From Paenibacillus arenilitoris (lineage in GTDB: Bacteria > Bacillota > Bacilli > Paenibacillales > Paenibacillaceae): a stretch of DNA of 49,895 nt. The notes beneath the pieces were generated by a model. That model was not told where the DNA came from, ran no database searches, and saw only the letters and a list, made by a program, of their open reading frames with translations. Location: positions 1 to 49,895 of the forward strand of contig NZ_JACXIY010000048.1 in assembly GCF_014705655.1 (NCBI RefSeq), given 5' to 3'. This document shows, in pieces, positions 42,801 to 49,817 of the stretch. Every line of letters begins with the position of its first letter. Within the stretch, counting starts at the first letter, position 1. The translations under genes and the position numbers were made by a program.

Positions 42801-43715
42801 CGGGCGATCGACAACGCCATCGATCAGAAATCGATCGACGGGAACGGGCAGGAAGGCGAGGTCCCGCCGGCGCCGTCCTACGGGGAAGGGGAACGCACGC
42901 GGATATTGCTCGCGGAGGATAATAAAATCAATCAGCTCGTCGCGATCGAAATATTGAAGGAGCAGGGCTACGAGGTCGGCCTCGCCGAGAACGGGCTGGA
43001 GGTGCTCCAGAAGCTGAAGGAAGAGAGGTGGGATCTTATTCTGATGGATATCCATATGCCCCTGATGGACGGGGCGGAGGCGGTGCGCAAAATCCGCGCC
43101 CAATCGGAATATGACGAGATTCCGATCGTTGCGGTGACGGCGAACGTGCTGCGCAACGATCACGAGCGCTACTTGAAGCTCGGCATGAACGACGTCGTGA
43201 CGAAGCCGGTCGCCTCCGAGCGGCTCCATACCGTCATTTCGTATTGGCTGAAGGAGGGCTGCAAGCTGATTCAGAGGCCCATGACGCAGCATGATACGGA
43301 AGCGGCCGCCAGCCAGGCGGCCGCGGCGCGGGAGGAAGAGCGCGCGCTGCCGGCGGTAGCCGGCATGGACGTGGACAGCGCGCTGGCCAGGGTGAACGGC
43401 AAGCTGCCGATCCTGCTGCACATGATGGAGCAGTTCGCGATCGACTACGCGCTGTTCGCCGACCAGCTGCGCATCATGCTTCATCAGCCGGAGCTTACGA
43501 ATATGAAGCGGATGATTCATACGCTGAAGGGCGCGGCTGGCTATTTGTCCGCATACGAGCTGCAGGAGGCGGTACTCGAGGTGGAGCGGATCGTCAGGCA
43601 GCCGAAGCCGGTCAGGAAGCAGCTGACGACGGCGATCGACGCTCTGGAGGCGGCGCTTAAGCGGCTGCTGGCAGGACTGAACGGCGCGCTGGAGCAGTTC
43701 GACAAAAATGCCTAA
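39849..43715 (+). CDS. Large hybrid sensor histidine kinase (Cache-HAMP-PAS-PAS-HisKA-HATPase-REC-REC-Hpt)
   Basis: 1288 residues. Order: membrane span (about 8-27), extracellular Cache domain (30-275, with GYIDANGVSVRTDGESRDMS), second span (about 283-302), HAMP, two PAS domains (about 358-480 and 488-610), HisKA with phospho-His632 (MSHEIRTPLNGI), HATPase (NLCMNAIKF, EDTGIGM, GGTGLGL), two receivers (Asp923 in VLDMEMPDMYG, with a degenerate N-terminal acidic pair; Asp1067 in LMDIHMPLMDG, canonical) and an Hpt domain (His1224 in IHTLKGAAGY). A full phosphorelay in one chain. Start TTG 39849, or ATG 39858. An OmpR-type regulator follows and may receive the signal. Confidence 0.93.
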   Translation: MNGMSLRTKGLILIVLISFIPLLMAGIGNYTAVKRAMLQSEIEKTTSRLGSRANDLASWMEVRKAEAQVMSRTEVVRSGTDRERLDYFGRELVRSGFKYHAIGYIDANGVSVRTDGESRDMSGETFYRVAMGGKTMLTDPYEPGFSNEAQSIIAVPVYGDDYAVNGVVYVAISFSKLRSYIEDEGEGTVTRMFNDDGDLLYRTGSETEDVRQLVGEGSAYNEINRSMLSSGEGMTKTKIDGHSFAVFHTKVHGTPWRIALQEPMSKLEEIVTPIFWRIFSMIAVAEIIVVIFFFLYFERIVKRLEHILSVTEQAAAGKFEAEHLAVEPHDEVGQLAHSVNGMMVHLQEMFDRLEAIINQNQYAFIVLDDQYKVTYLNRTAEEMLGYKTGELAGVATPLLFMDMDEVYAEAEMLSARLGREVKPGLDVFRELRKESFSYEREWTFIHKDGTRIPTLHSSNGLRDRNGKFSGVVGMVLDISDRKHVELARNRLLDIVESAKDLIASADTDGKVIYMNRAGREMIGIDSVVGKEYKVADYMHRQMFVELVKGANQAREHGYWESGVQLLKANGEPLHVSMVVVAHHNEHTGELYFSCIARDITEQKAVQEELVRARLEAEEASQAKGRFLALMSHEIRTPLNGIIGLAQLMRKTGLSASQKDYVDKMNTSSETLLRIINDILDFSKIEAGKVDLERLPFQPEELMNRLTDQLSVFMGGKEQFEFMIDLPENLPQTVIGDMLRLEQVLLNLCMNAIKFTNRGRVKLKLDIAEESEELVKIRFIIEDTGIGMSEAQVEKLFKPFTQADGSTTRKFGGTGLGLVISNSLVELMGGTLKVVSEARVGSKFYFTAPFAVTHKYSEPRRQICDEMREQPLWIVEDNKEMAEHWSGIVEAFGLTPIVFHSWKTARNRLRRIGAGALPKLIVLDMEMPDMYGAETWLEFHREAEAVGVKTIAMTTSYGRDEMMQLPSEQRPLTLLIKPILRTSMLRAIDNAIDQKSIDGNGQEGEVPPAPSYGEGERTRILLAEDNKINQLVAIEILKEQGYEVGLAENGLEVLQKLKEERWDLILMDIHMPLMDGAEAVRKIRAQSEYDEIPIVAVTANVLRNDHERYLKLGMNDVVTKPVASERLHTVISYWLKEGCKLIQRPMTQHDTEAAASQAAAAREEERALPAVAGMDVDSALARVNGKLPILLHMMEQFAIDYALFADQLRIMLHQPELTNMKRMIHTLKGAAGYLSAYELQEAVLEVERIVRQPKPVRKQLTTAIDALEAALKRLLAGLNGALEQFDKNA

Positions 43716-43728
43716 CAATTTTCTAACA
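43712..43728 (+). promoter_or_regulatory. Direct repeat CTAACA-N5-CTAACA before the response-regulator gene
   Basis: CTAACA at 43712 and 43723, one helical turn (11 bases) apart and just upstream of the predicted -35. The geometry is that of OmpR/PhoP-type operators (TTAACA-like hexamers every 11 bases). Similar hexamers precede the EAL gene at 44635-44698. Confidence 0.5.
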
Positions 43729-43733
43729 AATTG

Positions 43734-43762
43734 TTGTCCCATTATTGAGGGTATTGTATAGT
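43734..43762 (+). promoter_or_regulatory. Predicted promoter of the OmpR-type regulator
   Basis: TTGTCC (43734-43739), 17-base spacer, TATAGT (43757-43762). Confidence 0.55.
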
Positions 43763-43816
43763 AGAGTTACAATCATAATTGACAGAAATCTGCAATCCTC
43801 AAAAAGGGTGACGACG

Positions 43817-44545
43817 ATGTATAAGGTTCTAGTTATCGAAGATGACGTCATGATGAGCGATATGCTGTCTATGTATTTATCGGAAGAGGGCTATTCCGTG
43901 AAGCAGGCTTACCGCGCGGACGAAGGGCTGCGCCTGGCCGAGGAATTCGCCCCCGATCTGGTGCTGCTTGATTTGATATTGCCCGATCTGGACGGAATGG
44001 AGGTTTGCGCGCAAATTCGGAAGCGTTCGAACGTTCCCATTATGATTCTATCGATGAAGAGCGAAGTGTCCGAACGGGTGCAGGCATTGAAAGCCGGCGC
44101 GGACGACTATATGTGCAAGCCGTTCAGCATGCATGAGATGACCGCCCGGGTCGAGGCGCTGATCCGCCGCTCGAATTCGGTGCAGGCCGAGACCGCCCAG
44201 CAGACGGCTGCCGCAACGGAAGCTGCGGACGATGCCAATCCGATCCAGCTTGATTTCGAGCGAAGGCTGCTGCTTGTGAGGGGCCAGCTGGTGGAGACGA
44301 CTTTTTCGGAATACGAGCTGATGAAGCTCTTTCTGGCCCACCCCGGCAAAGTGTTCAGCCGGGAGGAGCTTATTAATGCGATACGCGGCTTCGATTCATT
44401 CGTGACGGATCGTGCCATTGATGTACATATCGTCAATCTGCGCAAAAAAATCGAACAGAATCCGAAGGAGCCCAGGTTGATCCGGACGGTATGGGGCTTC
44501 GGCTACAAGTATACGGCCCAGCATTCCAGTTTGAGCCCGAGCTGA
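43817..44545 (+). CDS. OmpR/PhoP-family response regulator
   Basis: 242 residues from ATG 43817 (GGGTG nine bases before). Receiver with IEDD, phospho-Asp52 in VLLDLILPDLDG, and KPFSMHEM with the conserved Lys; a 25-residue Ala/Gln/Thr linker; winged-helix domain (VETTFSEYELMKLFLAHPGKVF, DRAIDVHIVNLRKKIEQ, RTVWGFGYKY). No HisKA-only partner is adjacent; the upstream hybrid kinase with its Hpt domain is the obvious candidate. Direct hexamer repeats in its own promoter suggest self-regulation. Confidence 0.93.
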   Translation: MYKVLVIEDDVMMSDMLSMYLSEEGYSVKQAYRADEGLRLAEEFAPDLVLLDLILPDLDGMEVCAQIRKRSNVPIMILSMKSEVSERVQALKAGADDYMCKPFSMHEMTARVEALIRRSNSVQAETAQQTAAATEAADDANPIQLDFERRLLLVRGQLVETTFSEYELMKLFLAHPGKVFSREELINAIRGFDSFVTDRAIDVHIVNLRKKIEQNPKEPRLIRTVWGFGYKYTAQHSSLSPS

Positions 44546-44561
44546 ATATATGGATCAGGAC

Positions 44562-44590
44562 CGCTCCGGGACGCCGGGGCGTTTTCTTTT
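44562..44590 (+). terminator. Terminator after the response-regulator gene
   Basis: Arms CGCTCCGG and CCGGGGCG (one wobble) around GACG-type loop, then TTTTCTTTT. Confidence 0.8.
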
Positions 44591-44634
44591 ACCGCGATCG
44601 GAGGCGCGCAGGCGCCGCCCAAGCTCACGCTTTC

Positions 44635-44698
44635 CTAACAACTGCATGGTAGGAACGCGGGCCGGACGGCTGTTAAAAACTTTAACAATCTCCTAAAG
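44635..44698 (+). promoter_or_regulatory. CTAACA/TTAACA-like hexamers upstream of the EAL gene
   Basis: CTAACA (44635), TTAACA (44682) and CTAAAG (44693); the last two are 11 bases apart, as in the repeat before the response-regulator gene. Suggests the same regulator acts on both promoters. Confidence 0.4.
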
Positions 44699-44772
44699 GC
44701 GGCCCGTGCATTTTTCTAATATTTTCATGCCAATATGGGATTAATTAATGTAAACGGGCGGTGAATGGAATA

Positions 44773-46047
44773 ATGGATGCGTTGACCGGTTTGCCAGGCC
44801 GGAAGGAAGCTTTCGCGCAGCTTGAAGTGGCGGTGAATGCCGTGCGAGCGGCGGGGAAGCGGATGGTCGTGGCGCTTATCGACTTGGACCGGTTTCATGG
44901 CTTGAATGAAACGAAGGGCACGGAGTTCGGCAACTACGTGCTCAGCATGATCGGCAAGAGGCTGTCGGAAGCGAGGGGATCGTCCACCGTTAACCGGATC
45001 GGAGGCAATACGTTCCTCGTGGCGATGCCCGTCGGGCAAGACGAAACGCAAAGCCTGCGGGCGGTCGAAGTAATCAAAAACGCGGTCGAGCGCCCCATCG
45101 AGGTCGACGGTACGGAGCTGTACGTCACTTCGAGCATCGGCGCGACGCTGTACCCGCAGGACGGGCGGACGAGCGAGCAGCTCATATGCCGGGCCGAACT
45201 CGCCTTGCATCAGTCGAAGGAGATGGGCGGCAATCGGGCGAGGTTTTACAATACGGAGGATACGCGGCATCTGAATCGGCGGATCGATATCGAAGCCGCG
45301 CTTCGGCCTGCCCTGTATTTGCGTCAGTTCCATCTTAGCTATCAGCCGGTCTACCGAACGGCGGACGGGGGGCTTCGCGGCTTCGAAGCGCTCATCCGCT
45401 GGGTTCATCCCGAGCTTGGGACGGTCGAGCCGTCGGAATTCATCCCGATTGCCGAGCACAACGGGCTCATTATCCCGATCGGCGAGTGGGTGCTGCGGGA
45501 AGCGTGCCGCATGCTTGCGTCCCTGAACGCGAATGGAGCGGACAGCCTGATCATGGGCATCAACGTCTCGCCGCATCAGCTGAAGGATCCGACCTTCTCG
45601 AGGACCGTCCTGCATACGCTCAAAGAGTACGGCCTGCCTCCCGAGGCGCTCGAGCTCGAAATAACGGAGCATTCGAGCCTTTACGCCTCCGATGCGGCGA
45701 TTACGGCGCTCAGCTGGCTTCGCGCCGCCGGCGTGCGCGTCGCGCTGGACGATTTCGGCACGGGCAGCTCCTCGCTCGCGAACCTGCTTCAGCTCCCCGT
45801 GCAATGCTTGAAAATCGACAAATCGTTTATCGGCAAAATCGACGCGGACAGCGCGGAACGAATTCTTGTCGAAGGCATCATTCAGCTCGTCCATAAGCTT
45901 GGGCTCGAGGTTCTGGCCGAGGGCGTCGAATTCGAAGAGCAATATTCGCGTCTTCGGGAATGGGGCTGCGATTACGTGCAGGGCTATCTGCTCAGCAAGC
46001 CGATGGAGTTAGGCGCCCTCGACCTGTCCGTCATCCGCCGCAGCTAG
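44773..46047 (+). CDS. GGDEF-EAL protein with a degenerate GGDEF; likely cyclic di-GMP phosphodiesterase
   Basis: 424 residues from ATG 44773 (a GTG at 44761 is also in frame). N-terminal GGDEF-fold domain starting DALTGLPGRKEAF, with the signature changed to GGNTF in RIGGNTFLVAM, so cyclase activity is unlikely; it may bind GTP and regulate. C-terminal EAL domain from about 170: EALIRWVHP, INVSPHQL, LEITEHSSL, DDFGTGSSSLANLLQLPVQ, KIDKSFI, VLAEGVE, QGYLLSKPM. The metal and catalytic residues (E, N, E, D-D, K, E) are all visible, so it should hydrolyse cyclic di-GMP. Soluble; there is no membrane or sensor domain. Confidence 0.92.
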   Translation: MDALTGLPGRKEAFAQLEVAVNAVRAAGKRMVVALIDLDRFHGLNETKGTEFGNYVLSMIGKRLSEARGSSTVNRIGGNTFLVAMPVGQDETQSLRAVEVIKNAVERPIEVDGTELYVTSSIGATLYPQDGRTSEQLICRAELALHQSKEMGGNRARFYNTEDTRHLNRRIDIEAALRPALYLRQFHLSYQPVYRTADGGLRGFEALIRWVHPELGTVEPSEFIPIAEHNGLIIPIGEWVLREACRMLASLNANGADSLIMGINVSPHQLKDPTFSRTVLHTLKEYGLPPEALELEITEHSSLYASDAAITALSWLRAAGVRVALDDFGTGSSSLANLLQLPVQCLKIDKSFIGKIDADSAERILVEGIIQLVHKLGLEVLAEGVEFEEQYSRLREWGCDYVQGYLLSKPMELGALDLSVIRRS

Positions 46048-46069
46048 CCGGCGCGAGCGGCGCGGACCG

Positions 46070-46855
46070 TTACAGCACGATGCCGAAATATAAACGCAGC
46101 GCTTCGTTATATTCTTCCTCCGACCGCGGGGCGATCGTCTTCACGCCTTCGGCGTTAAAGATGCGGAACTCCTCCCCGGCGATCGTGTTGCGCCCCTCGG
46201 CGGTACGGATGGCGGCCATGGGATTGCTTACGAAGATCGAGTCGGGCGCATTCTCGCACCAATAGGAAGCCATCACGAAATCTTTCGGAAGCTTGGGCTC
46301 CTCGGTGAAGGAATACAGCCACCGCCAGTCGTCGCGATGGTGTTCGCACAGCACCCAGCCGTACTGCTCGTCTCTCTCCATCCGGTAGCGCTCGTCTCCT
46401 TGCTGCTGGATCAGACCCGGCGTCAGCTCGATCGGCCGCCGGGGCACGATCCCTCCTACGCCCACGTCGCACAGATAGCTCTGTCCGTCCGCTTCGACCT
46501 TTAGCACCTGATGCCGCTGCTTGGGCGGCGGATTCGGCTCGTCGCGCCAGAAGCGGGCGACGAGGTCGGTCACGGGATACCCGAGCTCCCTCAGCAGCCA
46601 GCCGAATAGGGCGTTCAGCTCGAAGCAGTAGCCGCCGCGGCGGCGGACGACGATTTTGTCGACCAGATCGTTGATATCGAGCGAGAGCGGCTGACGCCGC
46701 AAAATATCGAAGTTCTCGTAAGGCACGGCGTGCAAATGGCGTTCCTGCAATTCGGCCAGCGCCGCGGCGCTCGTGTCGATTGGGCCTTTGTACCCAATCC
46801 TCTCGAGATAGGCGCGTACTTCGGGCTTTAACGGATTGCTGCGATCGTTCATCAT
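46070..46855 (-). CDS. nat: Arylamine N-acetyltransferase
   Basis: 261 residues from ATG 46855, with GGGAGG eight bases before it; the frame runs further upstream without a start signal. Uses acetyl-CoA to acetylate arylamines or hydrazines in the cytoplasm. The catalytic triad is visible as Cys77 (RRGGYCFELN), His115 (RHQVLKV) and Asp130 (LCDVGVGG). Convergent with the EAL gene, 22 bases apart. Confidence 0.92.
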   Translation of the reverse strand: MMNDRSNPLKPEVRAYLERIGYKGPIDTSAAALAELQERHLHAVPYENFDILRRQPLSLDINDLVDKIVVRRRGGYCFELNALFGWLLRELGYPVTDLVARFWRDEPNPPPKQRHQVLKVEADGQSYLCDVGVGGIVPRRPIELTPGLIQQQGDERYRMERDEQYGWVLCEHHRDDWRWLYSFTEEPKLPKDFVMASYWCENAPDSIFVSNPMAAIRTAEGRNTIAGEEFRIFNAEGVKTIAPRSEEEYNEALRLYFGIVL

Positions 46856-46947
46856 CTCGAAAGCCTCCCTGAATGGAATGGTTGTCAGGCACTGTACTGA
46901 TTCGCCGCCTGCTCCGGCACCTCCTGTACAGGACCGGGGCGGCGCGC

Positions 46948-46991
46948 AAAAAAAGACCTGTCCCGGCACGCGCGGCGTGTCGACAGGTCTT
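46948..46991 (-). terminator. Terminator of the 72-residue protein gene
   Basis: AAGACCTGTC and GACAGGTCTT form the outer stem, CACGC/GCGTG the inner one. On the minus strand it is followed by seven T. Confidence 0.88.
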
Positions 46992-47011
46992 ATTTACTTG
47001 AAATATAACAA

Positions 47012-47100
47012 TTTATAAGTTTTGTACTTATAGACAGCGTATATTTCATCGCAAAACGAACTTATTCCGCCAAAAGACGGAGTCAGCCGTTTGCACTTGG
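47012..47100. repeat. Dispersed intergenic repeat, copy B
   Basis: Begins TTTATAAGTTTTGTACTTAT and ends CAGCCGTTTGCACTTG, the same blocks in the same order as copy A at 9787-9920 but without the 45-base hairpin insertion. Lies between a minus-strand gene end and its terminator. Confidence 0.75.
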
Positions 47101-47108
47101 CCATGCGG

Positions 47109-47327
47109 TCAGGATACTTCAAGGTAGAGCTTCGTGCCGTCGTTATACTGAAAAATAGCGACGTCGCGTACCATTTCCACGGATTTGATGCGTCTCCATT
47201 TTTTGCGGAAATCAAAGTCTAGTTCCATTTCGTACAATTTATGAGAAAGCAGATCTACGGATGCGGATTGTTCGTTAGGGTAGTAGACAGGGACGGAACG
47301 ACGTTTGAAGGTTATGACTTTCATCAT
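47109..47327 (-). CDS. Small hypothetical protein (72 residues)
   Basis: ATG 47327 has GGAGGTG eight bases before it. Begins MMKVITFKRRSVPVYYPNEQ and ends VAIFQYNDGTKLYLEVS; mixed charge, no membrane span, with a beta-strand-like end (RDVAIFQYNDGTKLYLEV). It has its own terminator. I do not recognise the family. Confidence 0.7.
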   Translation of the reverse strand: MMKVITFKRRSVPVYYPNEQSASVDLLSHKLYEMELDFDFRKKWRRIKSVEMVRDVAIFQYNDGTKLYLEVS

Positions 47328-47470
47328 TGCTGCTGCACCTCCGATCGATTTCCCCCATTCTAACTTAAACCTTTTAGCCCCTTATGAAACGGTCGTAAGA
47401 ATTTTGTTTATTAATTTCATAAATTCCTAACAATCAACAAAATTCGACACGATTCGGGAACTGCCTTCGA

Positions 47471-47656
47471 TTAACTGGAAAAGCTGCTGTATTTTTTCTT
47501 ATAATATCCGTGTCCCTTAGGCGGGTAATGAGGCGGACGGTTCTGCGGATGATGGTAGCCCTTCTTGTAATCGCTGCTGCTATAATGGTGATGACCGTGG
47601 TGGTTCTTATGGCCTGTGACGGAGTGCAGTAAACGGTTAAGCAGTTGTTTAAGCAT
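47471..47656 (-). CDS. His/Tyr/Lys-rich small protein (61 residues)
   Basis: ATG 47656 follows AGGAGG with eight-base spacing. Residues 1-15 (MLKQLLNRLLHSVTG) form a short amphipathic helix; the rest is low-complexity, rich in His, Tyr, Lys, Pro and Ser (HKNHHGHHHYSSSDYKKGYH; GHGYYKKKYSSFSS at the end). Histidine clusters suggest metal binding; Tyr-Lys-Lys-Ser patterns recall Bacillus spore-coat proteins. No family is assigned. Its 5' leader is the 43-base repeat array, which ends 14 bases before the start codon. Confidence 0.72.
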   Translation of the reverse strand: MLKQLLNRLLHSVTGHKNHHGHHHYSSSDYKKGYHHPQNRPPHYPPKGHGYYKKKYSSFSS

Positions 47657-47670
47657 GAATTTGACCTCCT

Positions 47671-47888
47671 AAAAAGTTTTGTGAAGCAAAACTTCGCTTC
47701 GAAAGCATACGCCGAAAAATTTTGTGAAGCAAAACTTCGCTTCGAAAGCATACGCTAAAAAGTTTTGTGAAGCAAAACTTCGCTTCGAAAGCATACGCCG
47801 AAAAATTTTGTGAAGCAAAACTTCGCTTCGAATGCATGCTCATAAGTTTTGTGAAGCAAAGCGGGCTGCGAAAGCGTAAGCTTTCATA
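47671..47888 (-). repeat. Tandem array of five 43-base repeats in the leader of the His-rich gene
   Basis: TTTTGTGAAGCAAAAC begins at 47677, 47720, 47763 and 47806 (exact period 43), with a degraded fifth unit at 47847. Units 1 and 3 are identical; units alternate between GTTTTG and ATTTTG at the junction, so an 86-base dimer was duplicated. Each unit contains overlapping hairpins (TTTTG/CAAAA and GAAG/CTTC) and the block CTTCGCTTCGAAAGCATACG. 43 is not a multiple of three, so the array does not encode a repeated peptide, and units abut with no spacers, so it is not CRISPR. Confidence 0.92.
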
Positions 47889-47994
47889 TAGTAATTAGTA
47901 CGCCGTTTTGCCGTTAAGGTTTCTAGGCGTTTGCCGGACTCCGCGGGAGAAGCCGTCTCAGTCGCGGCAAAAACGGTGCCGGGAGAGAGCGAAT

Positions 47995-48876
47995 ATGTGG
48001 AAGGTTGTGTCTGGAAAATGCTCGGCAATGATCCGCCGGTGGCGGGACTATCCGCTCCGGAACGGGATCGTCTGGATGGGCCGGTACCGCATTGACCGGT
48101 TTCTCGGCATGGGCAGCTACGGGCAAGCCTATGCGTGCACGGATACAGGGTCGGGCCGGACGGTGCTGCTCAAACGGAATAAGCCGAGCAAGAAGGAAAT
48201 CGGCAGGCTGCTGCTTCGGCGGGAGAGCCGAATCTTGCGGGAGCTGCGGCATCCGCGGATTCCGAAATGGATCGGCTACGAGACGCGAGGCCGCGACGAA
48301 GCGCTTATTATGGAGCTCGTAGAGGGCGACGATCTGGAGAGTCGCTTGATGGCGCAGGGACGCGCGCTTACGCTGCGGGAGGCGCTCTGCATTGCGAAGG
48401 AGCTGCTGCGGACGCTCGGTTATTTGCACGGAGCGGGCTTCGTGCACCGGGACGTCCGAATTCCGAACGTCATGGCGAAGGACGGAGCCATTTATTTGAT
48501 CGACTACGGACTTGCTTGCCGGATCGGCGAACAGCTCCCGGAGCCGCTGCGCTTAGGACTGAACGAGCCGGATCCGGACATGGCGGCCCCGGGGGCTGCG
48601 GCCGGCAGCGACAGCTGGTCCGCCTTTAAGCGGAAGATGAGGCGGCCGCTTCCTTCCAGCGACCTGTATGGGCTCGGCCACCTGTTCTTGTTCATCATGT
48701 ATGCCGGCTACGAGCCGGAAGAAGGGCAGGCGGAGCGCAGCTGGGAGGAGGAGCTTGCGCTTCCGCGCCCAGTCGTCTTGTTCGTGCGGCGGCTGCTCGA
48801 GCTGGAAGAGCCGGGCTGGCAATCGGCCGATCAGTGCCTGCAAGAGCTGGATAGGCTTATGGCCGAGCTTCAATAA
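47995..48876 (+). CDS. Serine/threonine protein kinase
   Basis: 293 residues from ATG 47995 (GGGAGAG before it). Eukaryote-like kinase: glycine loop LGMGSYGQAY (about 37-46), ATP-anchoring Lys60 in VLLKRN, catalytic loop VHRDVRIPNV (Asp153, Asn158) and DYG in place of DFG (Asp170). No PASTA or membrane segment, so it is a soluble kinase and not PrkC. Catalytic residues are intact. Divergent from the His-rich gene with the repeat array between them; its last 7 bases overlap the convergent TraX-like gene. Confidence 0.92.
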   Translation: MWKVVSGKCSAMIRRWRDYPLRNGIVWMGRYRIDRFLGMGSYGQAYACTDTGSGRTVLLKRNKPSKKEIGRLLLRRESRILRELRHPRIPKWIGYETRGRDEALIMELVEGDDLESRLMAQGRALTLREALCIAKELLRTLGYLHGAGFVHRDVRIPNVMAKDGAIYLIDYGLACRIGEQLPEPLRLGLNEPDPDMAAPGAAAGSDSWSAFKRKMRRPLPSSDLYGLGHLFLFIMYAGYEPEEGQAERSWEEELALPRPVVLFVRRLLELEEPGWQSADQCLQELDRLMAELQ

Positions 48877-49550
48877 ACGCGGTCGAGCAGGTCGAGGAAG
48901 CCCAAGTTGCCCGTATAGAACGAGACGACGGCCAGAATCGCCAGGTGAAGCGGGTAGAAGCTTCGCCAGACGATCCGCGGAACGCGGATCCTGTCGATGC
49001 TCCGCATGAAATCGGGCGCATAGACGAGGAGCACGGTCGCGAACACGCTGAAAATTTGCAAAAGCCAGCCTTTGGCGAACACACTCGCGACGTTCAGGAT
49101 GAAGTGAAGCGGCGTCATCCATTGCGAGCCGGCGTATCGGTAGATCAGGACGAGCAGGACCAGATAGGCGCCGTAGCTGAACGGCAGCGCCTCAAGCAGG
49201 ACGACGAAAGCCGCCGCGATCAAATACGGGACGGCGCGCTTTTCTTTATATTTGTCGAGAAGGCGCAGAAGCAGCAGACACATGAACAACGAGCCGACGG
49301 TGTTGACTTCGATCAGGTGAAAGGCGAATTGATACGGCAGCTGCGAGATTAGGGCAAGCACCGCGATGCGCGCCAAATAGCGGTTTATATTACTCGTTCG
49401 GAAATAGCCGAGCACGATGGCGTAGGCGTAGAGCGGCATCGCCAGCCGCCCGATGATGCGCCAGGCCGTTTCCTCCGGAAACCAGATGAGGCCGATATGG
49501 TCGATAAGCATCGTCAGCATGGCAACAAACTGAATCGAAATCACCTTCAT
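48870..49550 (-). CDS. TraX-family membrane protein
   Basis: About 226 residues, mostly hydrophobic with seven or eight spans. The TraX signature is at the start: IQFVAMLTMLIDHIGLIWFP, WRIIGRLAMPLYAYAIVLGY, ARIAVLALISQLPYQFAF. In F plasmid TraX acetylates pilin; chromosomal members in Firmicutes have unknown targets. The ATG is very close to GGGG; a GTG at 49544 would have better spacing, so the start is uncertain by two codons. Confidence 0.87.
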   Translation of the reverse strand: MKVISIQFVAMLTMLIDHIGLIWFPEETAWRIIGRLAMPLYAYAIVLGYFRTSNINRYLARIAVLALISQLPYQFAFHLIEVNTVGSLFMCLLLLRLLDKYKEKRAVPYLIAAAFVVLLEALPFSYGAYLVLLVLIYRYAGSQWMTPLHFILNVASVFAKGWLLQIFSVFATVLLVYAPDFMRSIDRIRVPRIVWRSFYPLHLAILAVVSFYTGNLGFLDLLDRVY

Positions 49551-49637
49551 TCCCCGTATTGTCCCCAGTATACCATAAGGGCCGCGCGGATGAAGGAAGA
49601 GAAGGGGAGGGTCTCCGGACGCCCGCCGGTGGCCTCT

Positions 49638-49817
49638 AACGGACCGAGACGCTCTTGTTTCGATGAAACGGCCCTATTTCTATTTGTAAAGGACCCGAGC
49701 GACGCTATTGGCACGAAATCTTCTGTTCCATGCTTCGATTAGGCGGAATAAGGTCGCTCAAGTCCGTTACATTCTCAAAAAGGCAATTGTCGGTCAAATA
49801 ACGGCTTCCGGGTCCGT
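49638..49817. repeat. Cluster of four GGACC-GAGCGACG-type repeats in inverted pairs
   Basis: AACGGACCGAGACGCTCTT (49638) and AAGGACCCGAGCGACGCTAT (49689) are direct; AATAAGGTCGCTCAAGTCCG (49747) and AATAACGGCTTCCGGGTCC (49798) are their inverted counterparts. Units are about 50 bases apart, so the cluster could fold as two nested stems. Similar intergenic motifs are common in Paenibacillus genomes as far as I recall. Bases 49551-49637 show nothing else. Confidence 0.55.

Noticed and set aside
47434..47751. Minus-strand frame reading through the repeat array (MLSKRSFASQNFSAYAFEAK...)
   Set aside because: The 43-base period shifts frame each unit and the better start (AGGAGG plus ATG 47656) belongs to the His-rich gene in another frame.
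47671..47888. Possible CRISPR array
   Set aside because: Repeats abut directly with an exact 43-base period and no unique spacers, and no cas gene is present.
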